NCBI RefSeq assembly: GCF_000734965.1
Contig: NZ_JMTB01000117.1
Span: forward strand, 62,001-126,000
Origin: Trabulsiella guamensis ATCC 49490
GTDB lineage: Bacteria > Pseudomonadota > Gammaproteobacteria > Enterobacterales > Enterobacteriaceae
DNA: 64,000 bases
Direction: 5' to 3'
Positions 52,504 through 62,201 of the stretch are shown here, one piece after another (position 1 is the stretch's first letter; each line of letters starts with the position of its first letter). A program made the position numbers and the translations under genes. Under the pieces are notes generated by a model. That model searched no databases. It was not told where the DNA came from and saw only the letters and a list, made by a program, of their open reading frames with translations.

Positions 52504-53853
52504 ATGGTAAAAATAAACCTGCAGACACGTTATCGGCTTGGGGCCATCACGCTATGTCTGCTTGCCGCTGGCTGCACAGACTTTAGTTCTCGCTCTGAAC
52601 CCATGAGCAGGCTTCAGGGCTCTCCCCGTGTTCAGGATCTTTATCAAAACCGTTCCCCTGAAGTTGTTCGATACGATCGTTACATACTTGCGAGTACGCG
52701 ACCTGTAGATGCTCAGCGTGACCCACTGAATCAGATTATCGATATCAGGATGCCTTTGCAGATGGTGAATACCATTGGGGAAGGTATGCGATACGTGATG
52801 CTTGAATCAGGTTATTCACTGTGTTCAGGCGAACCGGGTGTATTCTCTGAATTGTTCGTTAAACCATTACCGGCTGTGCAGCGTTCAATAGGACCTGTGA
52901 AGCTTGGAGATGCTTTACAAATCCTGGCCGGGCCTGCATGGCGTATGCGCGTAGATGACCTGAATCGAGAAATTTGTTTCGTTCTGCGTGATGAATACCG
53001 ACATCTTGCCCTCTCAACAACAGGTCCCTTGCAGGCGAGTGTAGCAAGTCAGGGAACAGGGAAATCGGCTTCTACAGGTACACTACTTAACAGTTCTAAG
53101 GGACTTTCTGGTACTGGAAATAACAGCTATCCGTTGCCCTCGGCTCGGCCGGAAAGTTCCATTTTGTCACCAGGGAAACCAAAAGTTACCTCTCATACTG
53201 TTTCCCCTTTATCTGCTGCAACGACAGCAAAAACACCTCGTAACCCGTTCTCTGCCAGCGAGCCTGGGGAAAAATCTACGGTTCCGGTGCAGAAAACACA
53301 GGCAGGTCCCGCAGCTAAGTTAACATCTGGCAAGGTAAAACCATCAACAGAGTTGGCTCCTGCTCCTGCGCCGTCAGCATTGTCAGTTGCGTCAACACCT
53401 CTGAATAAAGCTGCTCTTGGTGTGCCTTTAACTCCATCTGGTGCAGTGAAACCAGGTGGAACGGTTCAGAACAGTAATCCACCTTCCACTGTCATCTCTC
53501 CTACTGCTCCGGTCAGCGGAAAAACTGTTTTCACTCCGGGAGCATTGCTTTCCTCGTTACCAGACGGACAGGCCTGGACCGCGCAGGCAGGCACTACGTT
53601 AAAAGAGACTCTGATCCAATGGGCTACATCGGTTCACTGTGAGAGTGGCAGTAGTCCTACCTGGGTAGTTATCTGGCCAACGCCTGTTAACTACCGCATC
53701 GATGTACCATTTACGCTGCACGGTAATTTCGAGTCGATTATCGTGCAGCTGTTTAGGTTATATCGCCCTGCAGAAAAACCCCTCTATGCAGCACCAAATC
53801 GTCTTCAGTGCCTGGTATTCGTGGACGATAAGCCGATTCAGGACGGGAAATGA
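52504..53853 (+). CDS. pilL: type IVb pilus lipoprotein PilL
   Basis: A 449-residue lipoprotein with signal peptide and lipobox LAAGC (Cys at about residue 24). A conserved N-terminal domain (about 60-170, including YDRYILASTRPVDAQRDPLN) is followed by a long Ser/Thr/Pro-rich linker (about 180-350) and a C-terminal domain (about 365-449, with WATSVHCESGSSPTWVVIWP). This is the PilL layout of R64/SPI-7 pili. I start it at 52504; the longer frame lies across the leader repeat. First gene of the pil operon. Confidence 0.88.
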   Translation: MVKINLQTRYRLGAITLCLLAAGCTDFSSRSEPMSRLQGSPRVQDLYQNRSPEVVRYDRYILASTRPVDAQRDPLNQIIDIRMPLQMVNTIGEGMRYVMLESGYSLCSGEPGVFSELFVKPLPAVQRSIGPVKLGDALQILAGPAWRMRVDDLNREICFVLRDEYRHLALSTTGPLQASVASQGTGKSASTGTLLNSSKGLSGTGNNSYPLPSARPESSILSPGKPKVTSHTVSPLSAATTAKTPRNPFSASEPGEKSTVPVQKTQAGPAAKLTSGKVKPSTELAPAPAPSALSVASTPLNKAALGVPLTPSGAVKPGGTVQNSNPPSTVISPTAPVSGKTVFTPGALLSSLPDGQAWTAQAGTTLKETLIQWATSVHCESGSSPTWVVIWPTPVNYRIDVPFTLHGNFESIIVQLFRLYRPAEKPLYAAPNRLQCLVFVDDKPIQDGK

Positions 53854-53854
53854 T

Positions 53855-54298
53855 ATGGGATATGCGCTGCCAGTTTTCGCGCTTTGTCTTGTCATCATCT
53901 TGATAGCCGGTGATGCACAGCACCACTCATCAGAGCATGTACGGCTTGCGCTGCAGCAGACTCAGCCTGAACAGCTTGCAGCAGACATGCTTCGGACTGC
54001 TGATGTCGTAAATAACTGGCGTCACGGGCGGTCCATAACAGATGGCCCCGTATCAACCGCACTGACTGGAATGGTGCCGTTACCAGACAGTCGCATCAAA
54101 AGCATTATTCAGAACGGTCGCCTGTGGATCTGGGTACCTGAAACAGACGGTGTTTATGCCGCGTTGCGCGCCCGCTCAGTGACTTCTGCGCTTGCCCTGA
54201 CCGTAAGCGGCGGTCGTCTGCGGATGGCGGATGGCACTGATATGAACCTGTCTCTGCCGTCCGGTGTGACGGAAGGCAGCATTGTTTATCTTAACTAA
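53855..54298 (+). CDS. pilM: type IVb pilus biogenesis protein PilM
   Basis: A 147-residue protein with an N-terminal membrane segment (ALPVFALCLVIILIAGDAQ) and a soluble domain outside the cytoplasm. Its place between pilL and the secretin gene, with a one-base gap after pilL, identifies it as the PilM of R64-type pili. It is needed for pilus assembly; the exact role is unknown. Not related to the actin-like PilM of type IVa pili. Confidence 0.82.
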   Translation: MGYALPVFALCLVIILIAGDAQHHSSEHVRLALQQTQPEQLAADMLRTADVVNNWRHGRSITDGPVSTALTGMVPLPDSRIKSIIQNGRLWIWVPETDGVYAALRARSVTSALALTVSGGRLRMADGTDMNLSLPSGVTEGSIVYLN

Positions 54299-54317
54299 CA
54301 GAATCAGGGAGCTGCGG

Positions 54318-55991
54318 ATGCCGCGTATACCTTTCTGCCTGACAGTGCTTACCGCTGCGTTTGTGCTGTCATCATGTTCGCTGAATGAAATCAGCAAAAT
54401 AGACAAGGAAGCCGTTGGGCAGGCCGATACGGCTCAGCGAGTGTTGCAGAGTCGTCAGTCCATATCACAACCAACTGTTGTCTGGATGGATAAGCCCTGG
54501 GTAAACCTGCAGCCAGTCACGCCAGTGGTCTCCACTCCGGACGAAAAGAATCTGCCTCCCTGTCAGATAACGATTAATCGTCCTGACGGTATTTCACTGC
54601 CTGAGCTGGGACAGCGCATCACTGCGCTATGTGGTATACGAGTCTCCATCACACCAGATGCATTTGCTGCGCTGAGCAACGTGAGTACCGGCAGCGTGGT
54701 AACTTCTCAGATGAGTGGTCAACTGCCGGCGCCGGATGACAATAGTCGGGTTCCCCTGGCACAGATGGGGGCTACGTCAGCTCAGCCCGTCTCCGTTCAG
54801 CCATCACCGGCGCTCATGCGTGGCCTTAAATTCCAGGGAGATATTCGTGATCTGCTCGATGTCGAAGCCAGCGGGTACGGGCTGTCATGGCGCAGTGACG
54901 GAAACGGAGTTTATTTTTATCGACAGGATACCCGCACTTTTCAGCTCGTTATCCTGAATACGAAAGTAAACAGTAGCGCATCAATTAACTCCGGCTCTGG
55001 CAATCAGCTGGGCAGCGGTGGCGGCACATCGGGGGGGACTAGCGGAGACATTAGCTCTAATCAGAAGACCGATTATGGCATGAACAGCGACCTGTACGAC
55101 GACATTCGTAAAACCATCGAGCAGATGCTGACGCCAAAATCTGGTCGTTTCTGGCTTTCAGCAGCTACTGGCACGTTGAGTGTTACTGACACACCGGACG
55201 TTCTGGAGCGTATTGGTCGTTACATTGAGTATCAGAATAAGGTTCTAAGCAGGCAGGTCCAGCTCAACATACAGATTGTCAGCGTCAACCAGACGCGTAA
55301 TGAGCAACTGGGTCTTGACTGGGGGCTCGTATACAAATCCCTGCACAATTTTGGCGCCACTCTGACCGGTTCAATGGCCAATGCTTCGACTTCAGCAGGA
55401 AGTGCCGGCATTTCGATTCTCGACACGGCAACAGGCAATGCCGCCAAATTTTCCGGCTCCAGCCTGCTGATTAAAGCGCTTTCCAAGCAGGGCAACGTCA
55501 GCATGGCGCTGAACCAGACCGACCCAACAGCAAATTTGACGCCGGTAGCTTATCAGCTCTCAAACCAACAGGGCGTTCTGACAAGTTCCAGTTCAACTGC
55601 AACAGCTAACGTCGGGGTTACTTCCTCACAGACCGTAACCACAATCACCACCGGTTTGTTCATGACCATGCTGCCGTTCATCCAGGAAAACGGTGACGTG
55701 CAACTGCAGTTCGCTTTTAGCTATACCAGTCCACCGCAGATAGAGAAATTTATCAGTAGGGACGGGAATACCCGTAACGATATACCGAATACCTCGACAC
55801 AGGGGCTGGCACGTAAAGTTAACCTGCGCTCAGGCCAGACACTGGTATTAACCGGATCTGAGCAACAGAACCTTTCTGCAAACAAGCAGGGAACATTCAC
55901 ACCCGACAACTTTATCCTGGGCGGCGGCCAGAACGGTACGCGCGGTCGTAACACGCTCGTGATTATGATCACCCCTGTACTGCTGAGGTAA
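54318..55991 (+). CDS. pilN: outer-membrane secretin PilN (lipoprotein)
   Basis: A 557-residue secretin, the outer-membrane ring for the thin pilus. The lipobox LSSC lies near residue 17. N-terminal domains (about 80-310, with a Gly/Ser-rich break near 235-260) lead into the conserved secretin domain: QLNIQIVSVNQTRNEQLGLD and, near the end, TLVLTGSEQQNLSANK followed by the C-terminal LVIMITPVLLR. I prefer the ATG at 54318 to an upstream TTG. It overlaps nothing and precedes pilO by three bases. Confidence 0.93.
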   Translation: MPRIPFCLTVLTAAFVLSSCSLNEISKIDKEAVGQADTAQRVLQSRQSISQPTVVWMDKPWVNLQPVTPVVSTPDEKNLPPCQITINRPDGISLPELGQRITALCGIRVSITPDAFAALSNVSTGSVVTSQMSGQLPAPDDNSRVPLAQMGATSAQPVSVQPSPALMRGLKFQGDIRDLLDVEASGYGLSWRSDGNGVYFYRQDTRTFQLVILNTKVNSSASINSGSGNQLGSGGGTSGGTSGDISSNQKTDYGMNSDLYDDIRKTIEQMLTPKSGRFWLSAATGTLSVTDTPDVLERIGRYIEYQNKVLSRQVQLNIQIVSVNQTRNEQLGLDWGLVYKSLHNFGATLTGSMANASTSAGSAGISILDTATGNAAKFSGSSLLIKALSKQGNVSMALNQTDPTANLTPVAYQLSNQQGVLTSSSSTATANVGVTSSQTVTTITTGLFMTMLPFIQENGDVQLQFAFSYTSPPQIEKFISRDGNTRNDIPNTSTQGLARKVNLRSGQTLVLTGSEQQNLSANKQGTFTPDNFILGGGQNGTRGRNTLVIMITPVLLR

Positions 55992-55994
55992 TCC

Positions 55995-57275
55995 ATGTCA
56001 TCAAAGAAAAAATCTTCACTCCGTAGCGGCATTCGCGTCACCCACCACCGTCGCGACTGGATGGCAGGACTTCATTGGGAGCAGCAGCGGAGCGTACTGT
56101 TAACGCGATTCCGGGGAAAAGCCTCACCTGACACGCATGTAGTAGTTGCCGGCAGGCGTAACGCATCAATGATGGGGGTCGTTTCCCCCGGGCGTGTGCG
56201 ACGGAGCCCTTACTCTCTTGCAGTAGCATTCCTGCTGTCTGAAGGGGGAAATACATGGGGCATATACCGCCTCAGCCGCAACGAAGATCTCTGGGTTTTC
56301 TTTGCAGCCAGCGGTGGGCAGCTTTCTGTCATGGGTGATGTGACCGGTTCACGCGCGAAGATAGAATCAGCAGCAGAAAACTTCCTGCGTTTTAACGATG
56401 CTGATACACCGGGTCTGCGCTGTGCTGCAACCGCAGATGATAATTGTGATGCAACCTCGCTCACTGACAGGCTGAACCGTTCGCAACTGAAGCGTTGCCG
56501 CCTGGGTAAGCGCCTGACGACGATGTCGCTCATTATGCCTGCTGCGCTTATTACACTCGTGGCAGCAGCAGGAATTTACTGGTACGACGACGTTCAGCAA
56601 AAAGCGGAACAGGCTGCTGCAATGGCAGAGTTTCGCGCCCGAATGGCGATGTCTGCTGATAAGCCAGCTGCGCCAGCCCGAGCGCCGCATCCGTGGGCCT
56701 CTCAGCCACCAGTTTCGCTTTTACTTGGTAATTGCTGGCTGACACGCGAACCACTTTTCGCCTCGGTGGCTGGCTGGCGCTTTACGGACGGTGAATGTGT
56801 CCCTGAAGGCCTGCGCTTGCGTTACCTCGCCACACCTGGTGCTACGGTGGAGGATTTCTCCCACCGCGCAAGGGTGCTTCTTGGGCATTCTGCTGTTTTC
56901 AACCTTCAGGAGGGAGGTAAAAACGGCGACGTATTCATTCCCTTCCGGAAATACAGCGTAAGTGAGTATACCGACGAGGCCTTGCCTGGCGCGGATGCCC
57001 AACTGATGCGTTTCATTTCGCACCTGCAGCGCCGCAACCTGGAAGTCAAGTTCAGTGAAGTGAAACCGCCAGCGGTCGCGCCAGGACAAGAGAAAACCAT
57101 GCCCGTACAGGACTGGCGCGAATTCACTTTTACTGTCAGCTCGCGTTTGCAGCCTGAACGTCTGCTGCAGGATTTTGATGCGACCGGGCTCCGCCTGAAC
57201 AGCGTGTCAATCACCATGAGCCCGCAGGGGCAGTTCGACTACACCATGAAGGGGAGCATTTATGCGCAGAATTAA
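55995..57275 (+). CDS. pilO: type IVb pilus inner-membrane protein PilO
   Basis: A 426-residue PilO of the R64/SPI-7 type: cytoplasmic N-terminal domain (about 1-175), one membrane helix near residues 177-196 (MSLIMPAALITLVAAAGIYW) and a periplasmic C-terminal domain. In R64 it is one of the essential pilus assembly proteins linking the secretin to the inner-membrane machine. It overlaps pilP by 14 bases. Confidence 0.88.
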   Translation: MSSKKKSSLRSGIRVTHHRRDWMAGLHWEQQRSVLLTRFRGKASPDTHVVVAGRRNASMMGVVSPGRVRRSPYSLAVAFLLSEGGNTWGIYRLSRNEDLWVFFAASGGQLSVMGDVTGSRAKIESAAENFLRFNDADTPGLRCAATADDNCDATSLTDRLNRSQLKRCRLGKRLTTMSLIMPAALITLVAAAGIYWYDDVQQKAEQAAAMAEFRARMAMSADKPAAPARAPHPWASQPPVSLLLGNCWLTREPLFASVAGWRFTDGECVPEGLRLRYLATPGATVEDFSHRARVLLGHSAVFNLQEGGKNGDVFIPFRKYSVSEYTDEALPGADAQLMRFISHLQRRNLEVKFSEVKPPAVAPGQEKTMPVQDWREFTFTVSSRLQPERLLQDFDATGLRLNSVSITMSPQGQFDYTMKGSIYAQN

Positions 57276-57759
57276 TCCCGCGGGAACGGGCCTGCTGCTG
57301 TCCGCTCTGTTCTGCGGGCAGGCAGTGGCAACCGTAACCAGTGATGCACTTCCGCCGAACGTTACGCTTGGCGAACTTGAAGCAGCTCAGGCGCGCAACC
57401 TCATTCTGGAGCAGAAAGTGCAGACGGCGCGTCTGGAGCAGCAGCTGCGTGAAAGCCAGTCCGGACAGAGTACTGACAGGAATTATCTGTCTACTGCCGC
57501 CCAGCCTGACATGCCGCTTATGGCGCAGCCAGCTCCTTCACAACAGACTGCCAGTGCAGTCGGTGAAAAGCGGACCGGTGGTGTGCGCCTTCAGGAGATT
57601 TACGGCCATGGCTCGCAGTTGCGTGCACGCATTGTTCTGCCGGATGGCGGAGTCACAGAAGTAGCAAAAGGCGATCAGCTTCCCGGAACCTCAAAGCGGG
57701 TCACGGAGGTTACGTCCACGAACGTACGCCTCAGCGACAATTCTGAACTTTCATTCTGA
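57262..57759 (+). CDS. pilP: type IVb pilus periplasmic protein PilP
   Basis: A 165-residue exported protein: signal peptide (GTGLLLSALFCGQAVATV), a coiled-coil stretch (about 33-68, LEAAQARNLILEQKVQTARL) and a C-terminal domain of the kind seen in secretin-linking pilus proteins (about 100-165). It follows pilO and precedes the ATPase gene. Role: connection of secretin and inner-membrane platform (family inference). Confidence 0.88.
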   Translation: MRRINPAGTGLLLSALFCGQAVATVTSDALPPNVTLGELEAAQARNLILEQKVQTARLEQQLRESQSGQSTDRNYLSTAAQPDMPLMAQPAPSQQTASAVGEKRTGGVRLQEIYGHGSQLRARIVLPDGGVTEVAKGDQLPGTSKRVTEVTSTNVRLSDNSELSF

Positions 57760-57766
57760 GGTGATG

Positions 57767-59341
57767 ATGTCTCCTGATAAAGAAATCATGGATTTTGTCT
57801 TTGCCGAGCAGCATCCGTCTGGAGGGGTTACGCTACTCATCGACGGCAACCGGCGAAAAGACCCTGGCATACAGCGCTGGGTTATGGATGTCACCCGGAC
57901 ATGGGCTGATGCAAAAACTGAGTTTGTTACACTCAGCGAACTGAACCGGCGGCGTGAAGTGGCAGAGCGTCAGGGCCGTGGGCTTAACCAGGGTGTGAGC
58001 GAGGCGGATCTAAGTAACCGTGACGTCAGTGTGTCGCAGGATAAGGTCATCAGCTATATGAGGCTGGGTAACGACTTTAATGCCTCTGATATTCATATGG
58101 AAATAAGCGGTGATCGCAAGATTTGCATCGTTCAGTTGCGTATTCACGGCGAGCTGGAGGTGGTGGATGAAGTGAAAGATGTGGAGGGTATGACGCTGGC
58201 CTCCACATCTTATCTTTCCATGTGCGACGTGCGCGAGCAGTCATTCTTTGCCGGTCGTGAGCAGTCAGGGCGCATCGATGCAAAGTTCGCCCGCCGCGCC
58301 GGCCTCTATGGCGCCCGCTACGAACACCGTCCTACTCCGGATGGGCTGATAGTGGTCATGCGTCTGATCCCGGATGACGGGGACAATATACCGACGCTGC
58401 CGCAACTGGGTTTTTTGCCTGAGCAGATTAAGCTCATCATGCAGATCCTGCGTATGCCGGAAGGCATGACGCTGCTGACCGGGCCTACTGGTTCAGGGAA
58501 GAGCGCCACGCTGCGCGTGTTCAGTGATATCTGGCTGAAACTGACCGGCGGTAAAAAGCGCCTGCTCACGCTGGAAAACCCGCCCGAGGGGCGTATTCCG
58601 GGTGGTATTCAGACCCCCGTTATGCCGGAAGACAATTCACCGGAGGCCATCAGCCGCGCCTGGAGTAACGGAAACGCCTCTGCACTTCGTCTCGATCCGG
58701 ATGCCATCCTGAACGGTGAGATCCGTGACCTGTATTCCCTTCTCGCCGCCATTTTCGCCAGTGAAACCGGCCACCTGGTGCTGTCGACCCTGCACACCCA
58801 GAGCCCTATCGGCTCCCTGCGTCGTATGGAGCATTTCGGTATTGATCGCCACCTTCTGGCGGATGCTGCACTCATCACCGGCCTGATTGGCCAGCGTCTG
58901 GTGCCGCTGTTGTGTGAACACTGCCGGGTACCGTGGGAAGTCAAAGTCCCTGAGCTTGATGAAGAAACCCGCGCGCGTCTCGAAAAATATTGTTCTGTCG
59001 CGGGCTTGTGCGAACCGAAAAATCTCTTCTTCCGCAACTATGAGGGATGTGAACACTGCCGGAAAACGGTACCACTGACCGGACGCATTATCAGTCGTGG
59101 CGTTACAGGGCGAACAGCTATTGCCGAAGTTGTCCGGACAGATGCTCGCCTGATGCAACTTTGGCTTTCACATGGGCCTTCAGTTGCCAGAAAGTACTGG
59201 GTAAACCAGGGTGGGATTACTCGCCGCATGCATCTGTTGCGTTATCTGGCAGAGGGTCTTGTTGATCCGCTGGAAGGCGATCTCATCTGTCCGCTGGATG
59301 AGGATGACATCATGGATTGTGAGGTGCCTGATGGAAAGTGA
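57767..59341 (+). CDS. pilQ: pilus assembly ATPase PilQ (PilB/GspE family)
   Basis: A 524-residue traffic ATPase. Walker A GPTGSGKSATLR begins at about residue 239; the Asp box RDLYSLLAAIFASETGHLVLS region, His box LSTLHTQS and a C-terminal CxxC pair (LCEHC) are visible. It powers pilin assembly at the inner membrane. Three adjacent start codons exist (GTG 57761, ATG 57764, ATG 57767); I chose the last, spaced best from GAGGTG. It overlaps pilR by 11 bases. Confidence 0.93.
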   Translation: MSPDKEIMDFVFAEQHPSGGVTLLIDGNRRKDPGIQRWVMDVTRTWADAKTEFVTLSELNRRREVAERQGRGLNQGVSEADLSNRDVSVSQDKVISYMRLGNDFNASDIHMEISGDRKICIVQLRIHGELEVVDEVKDVEGMTLASTSYLSMCDVREQSFFAGREQSGRIDAKFARRAGLYGARYEHRPTPDGLIVVMRLIPDDGDNIPTLPQLGFLPEQIKLIMQILRMPEGMTLLTGPTGSGKSATLRVFSDIWLKLTGGKKRLLTLENPPEGRIPGGIQTPVMPEDNSPEAISRAWSNGNASALRLDPDAILNGEIRDLYSLLAAIFASETGHLVLSTLHTQSPIGSLRRMEHFGIDRHLLADAALITGLIGQRLVPLLCEHCRVPWEVKVPELDEETRARLEKYCSVAGLCEPKNLFFRNYEGCEHCRKTVPLTGRIISRGVTGRTAIAEVVRTDARLMQLWLSHGPSVARKYWVNQGGITRRMHLLRYLAEGLVDPLEGDLICPLDEDDIMDCEVPDGK

Positions 59342-60446
59342 CAGCCATTTTTATCCATCCCGGGAAATGTCGTTCCCTGAAAGGATTCGCTACCGGCTTG
59401 TCAGAGCCACTTTTACTGGGAAATACCGCCAGCCATTTTACGAAACGCTGCACTTTCTTCTTGAAAACCGTAAGGCCCTGAAAGACGCGCTGACCATGAT
59501 CGGCGATGTACATACTGATTTTGGCAGGCGCTGGCATCCTTATTATGAACTTGTTCAGGACTGCATCGAGGGTGTGAACGACAACCGTCCTGGCCGCGCG
59601 CTGCAGGATGTTCTGGCTGCCTGGGCACCTTACGAAGAGGCCGCGCTTATCAGCGCCGGGATGGAAACCGGTAATATTCCTGCCGCGCTGATGCAGGCTG
59701 ATAAGTTGATTGTTGCCCGTCGGCGAATTCTTGGGCAGGTAATTTTTGCCTCAGTATTTCCTGCCGCGCTTGCCATCCTGAGTACGGGGCTACTACTGGC
59801 CAACAATCTCGCACTTGTTCCCACCATGAGCAAAATGTCCGATCCAGCTCGCTGGACCGGTGCACTCGGGTTTATGAATGGAGTAGCGAAGTGGAGTTCC
59901 GAGTGGGGTGTTGCTTCTGCCGCTACAGCCGCAGGGCTTGTGCTGCTGTCTTTCTGGTCGCTGCCCCGCTGGCGCGGCCGTCTCAGGCGCTGTGCTGACT
60001 GGTTACTACCATGGTCTGTTTATAAAGACCTGCAGGGAGCTGTATTTCTTATGAATATTGGCGCGCTTCTTGGTTCGGGTGTCCAGGAACTCAAAGCTTT
60101 GCAGATCCTTAACGGTTTTGCACCGCCCTGGCTGCAGGAACGCATCGAGGCCGCGATGGAGTGCATGAGTGAAGGCGATTCACTTGGCAGAGCTCTGCGT
60201 AACAGCGGATATGATTTTCCGAGCCGTGAGGCTGTGAACTATCTCTCTCTTCTGGATAAGGGGGATGGTGCTGCTTCGCTCATCACCAATTATGCGGACC
60301 GCTGGCTGGAGCAGGCGCTCGCGCGCGTCGCGCGTCGGGCGAATGCCACCAAACTCTTTTCTCTCGTTCTGATTATGAGTTTCTTCTTACTCATCCTGAT
60401 GATGGTGATGCAGATTCAGGACATGAACACTTTCAACTTACATTAA
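59331..60446 (+). CDS. pilR: pilus inner-membrane platform protein PilR (GspF family)
   Basis: A 371-residue GspF/TadC-type platform protein. Its two repeated cytoplasmic domains (about 35-145 and 225-330, with ISAGMETGNIPAALMQADKL in the first) each lead to membrane helices (about 145-175, 195-220 and 345-365). It couples the PilQ ATPase to pilin extraction. The ATG at 59331 overlaps the pilQ end; the longer frame lies in pilQ. Confidence 0.92.
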   Translation: MESDSHFYPSREMSFPERIRYRLVRATFTGKYRQPFYETLHFLLENRKALKDALTMIGDVHTDFGRRWHPYYELVQDCIEGVNDNRPGRALQDVLAAWAPYEEAALISAGMETGNIPAALMQADKLIVARRRILGQVIFASVFPAALAILSTGLLLANNLALVPTMSKMSDPARWTGALGFMNGVAKWSSEWGVASAATAAGLVLLSFWSLPRWRGRLRRCADWLLPWSVYKDLQGAVFLMNIGALLGSGVQELKALQILNGFAPPWLQERIEAAMECMSEGDSLGRALRNSGYDFPSREAVNYLSLLDKGDGAASLITNYADRWLEQALARVARRANATKLFSLVLIMSFFLLILMMVMQIQDMNTFNLH

Positions 60447-60455
60447 GGAACCGCC

Positions 60456-61052
60456 ATGTCAGCTCAGACATTACCACATCGCCAACATCAGCCTGACCGG
60501 GGCTGGGGCATTCTTGAACACGGTACCATTGCGATCGGGACGATTATCGTACTGGCTCTGGTTGGTGCTCTGGTCTGGAGTCTTTGGGGGAAAAAGTCCG
60601 TTGCCGTTGAGGTTTCAAATCTCCAGACCGTCGTGACAAACGCGCAGTCGCTTAAGCAGGCGCAGGGGGGATATAACTTTACGAGCGGTACAACTATGAC
60701 GGGAACGCTTATCCAGCAGGGGGGCGCACCAAAGGCTGGCTGGACTATCCAGGGAACAGCCAGTTCCGGTACCGCTACGATGTGGAACGGTTATGGTGGT
60801 CAGGTCGTTCTGGCTCCTGTGGCATCGAATGGATTTAACAATGGATTTTCAGTTACAACGCAGAAAGTTCCGCAGGCAGACTGCATCTCTATCACTACAC
60901 AGCTCGGTTCCGGTGGAGCATTCAGTGCTATCACCATTAACAGTACTGATTACAGTGACGGTCTGGTCAGTGCAGAAGAGGCAGGCAAAACCTGCTCATC
61001 AGACAGCGGAATGACAGGTAACAATACACTGGTCTTCACCCATAACGGCTGA
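60456..61052 (+). CDS. pilS: major type IVb prepilin PilS
   Basis: A 198-residue prepilin. Leader of 16 residues ending DRG, then mature WGILEHGTIAIGTIIVLALV: Gly at -1 and Glu at +5, the requirement for prepilin peptidase and pilin assembly. The hydrophobic helix is followed by a globular head with a C-terminal cysteine pair (Cys near 145 and 183). It is the main subunit of the thin pilus used in R64-type liquid mating. Confidence 0.92.
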   Translation: MSAQTLPHRQHQPDRGWGILEHGTIAIGTIIVLALVGALVWSLWGKKSVAVEVSNLQTVVTNAQSLKQAQGGYNFTSGTTMTGTLIQQGGAPKAGWTIQGTASSGTATMWNGYGGQVVLAPVASNGFNNGFSVTTQKVPQADCISITTQLGSGGAFSAITINSTDYSDGLVSAEEAGKTCSSDSGMTGNNTLVFTHNG

Positions 61053-61056
61053 TGAC

Positions 61057-61536
61057 ATGCTGCGCCTGTCCGCTTTTCTGCTGCTGATTTTGGTTTGCCC
61101 ACGGGTGGATGCATTCTGCTTTGAATCGGCGGGCGCTAAATACCACATTGACCCGCTACTGGTTAAGGCAATAGCCATAGGTGAAAGCAGCCTGCGATCG
61201 GATGTCACAAATATTAATCGTGACAAAAAGACCGGGCAGGCACTCAGTACCGATTATGGACTGATGCAGGTCAATTCATCGCATATCGCTTCGCTGATAG
61301 CGCAGGGTTACATTCGCAGCTCACAGGACCTCCTGAACCGTCCGTGCCTCAACGTTCAGATAGGTACCTGGATACTGGCGAAGCATTTTCAGGTATGCGG
61401 CATAAGCTGGAACTGTCTTGGCTCTTATAACGCAGGTTTTCGTAAGGACCGGCATGAAACTCGCGAGTCCTACGCCAACCGGATTTATGCCATTTATCGT
61501 CGGCTTTTACTTAATGAACGGGGAATAAAACTGTGA
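61057..61536 (+). CDS. pilT: pilus-associated lytic transglycosylase PilT
   Basis: A 159-residue exported SLT-family enzyme: signal peptide (LRLSAFLLLILVCPRVDA), catalytic Glu43 in AIAIGESSLRSDV, and the fold motifs DYGLMQVNSSH and CLGSYNAGF. It cuts peptidoglycan locally so the pilus machine can be built. This PilT is unrelated to the retraction ATPase of type IVa pili. Confidence 0.93.
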   Translation: MLRLSAFLLLILVCPRVDAFCFESAGAKYHIDPLLVKAIAIGESSLRSDVTNINRDKKTGQALSTDYGLMQVNSSHIASLIAQGYIRSSQDLLNRPCLNVQIGTWILAKHFQVCGISWNCLGSYNAGFRKDRHETRESYANRIYAIYRRLLLNERGIKL

Positions 61537-62201
61537 CACTGCTGACGCTGAGTATGCCCTGGCCAACTGTCATTATCATTTTTCCTCTATGCCTCAGCTT
61601 ATTCAGTTTTATGAGGAGCCTGGTTCGTCTCAGCCTGATGATATTGGATGATGATCAGGAATGGTTTGCTGTTTTTTTCGCCCCTGCATCCACCGGCTTC
61701 ATCTGGCTTTACGCTACAGCGGCAACTGGCATGATGCTGTCCCCTGTGCCGCTACTGGAGCGACTGATGTCTCTGTTGTTCTGCCTCTTTCTTTTCAGGT
61801 TGACGCTTACCGATGCGTTCACAGGATTTCTGCCCCGAGAATTGACGATAAGGTGTCTTATTGCCGGTCTTGTTTCCGCTCTTATCGCTCCCGGCTTTAT
61901 AGGGCACTTCCTCACAGCTACCACTGCGCTGGTGATTTTTGGCGTCTGGCGTTACGTCACCTTTAGGATTCATGCCCGCGAGTGTCTGGGGCTGGGCGAT
62001 GTCTGGTTGGCCGGTGCTATTGCGGCCTGGTTGGGTGGGCGAGAGGGGCTTTATGCTCTGCTGATCGGCGTGGTGCTCTTTGTGCTCTGGCAGATATCTG
62101 TTCGTCGCATAACTGAAGGAGGGCCGATGGGACCCTGGCTGTGCGCCGGCGCGATTTCTGTGACCCTGTTTAAATTGTATCAACCGCTTATTACATGGTG
62201 A
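61533..62201 (+). CDS. pilU: prepilin peptidase PilU
   Basis: A 222-residue membrane protein of the A24 aspartic peptidase family with about six to seven helices. The two catalytic aspartates are Asp94 ([12 protein letters not shown]) and Asp156 in [11 protein letters not shown]. It lacks the N-terminal cytoplasmic methylase domain found in PilD. The start is GTG at 61533, overlapping pilT by four bases. It processes PilS, and PilV if that is cleaved. Confidence 0.93.
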   Translation: MTLLTLSMPWPTVIIIFPLCLSLFSFMRSLVRLSLMILDDDQEWFAVFFAPASTGFIWLYATAATGMMLSPVPLLERLMSLLFCLFLFRLTLTDAFTGFLPRELTIRCLIAGLVSALIAPGFIGHFLTATTALVIFGVWRYVTFRIHARECLGLGDVWLAGAIAAWLGGREGLYALLIGVVLFVLWQISVRRITEGGPMGPWLCAGAISVTLFKLYQPLITW

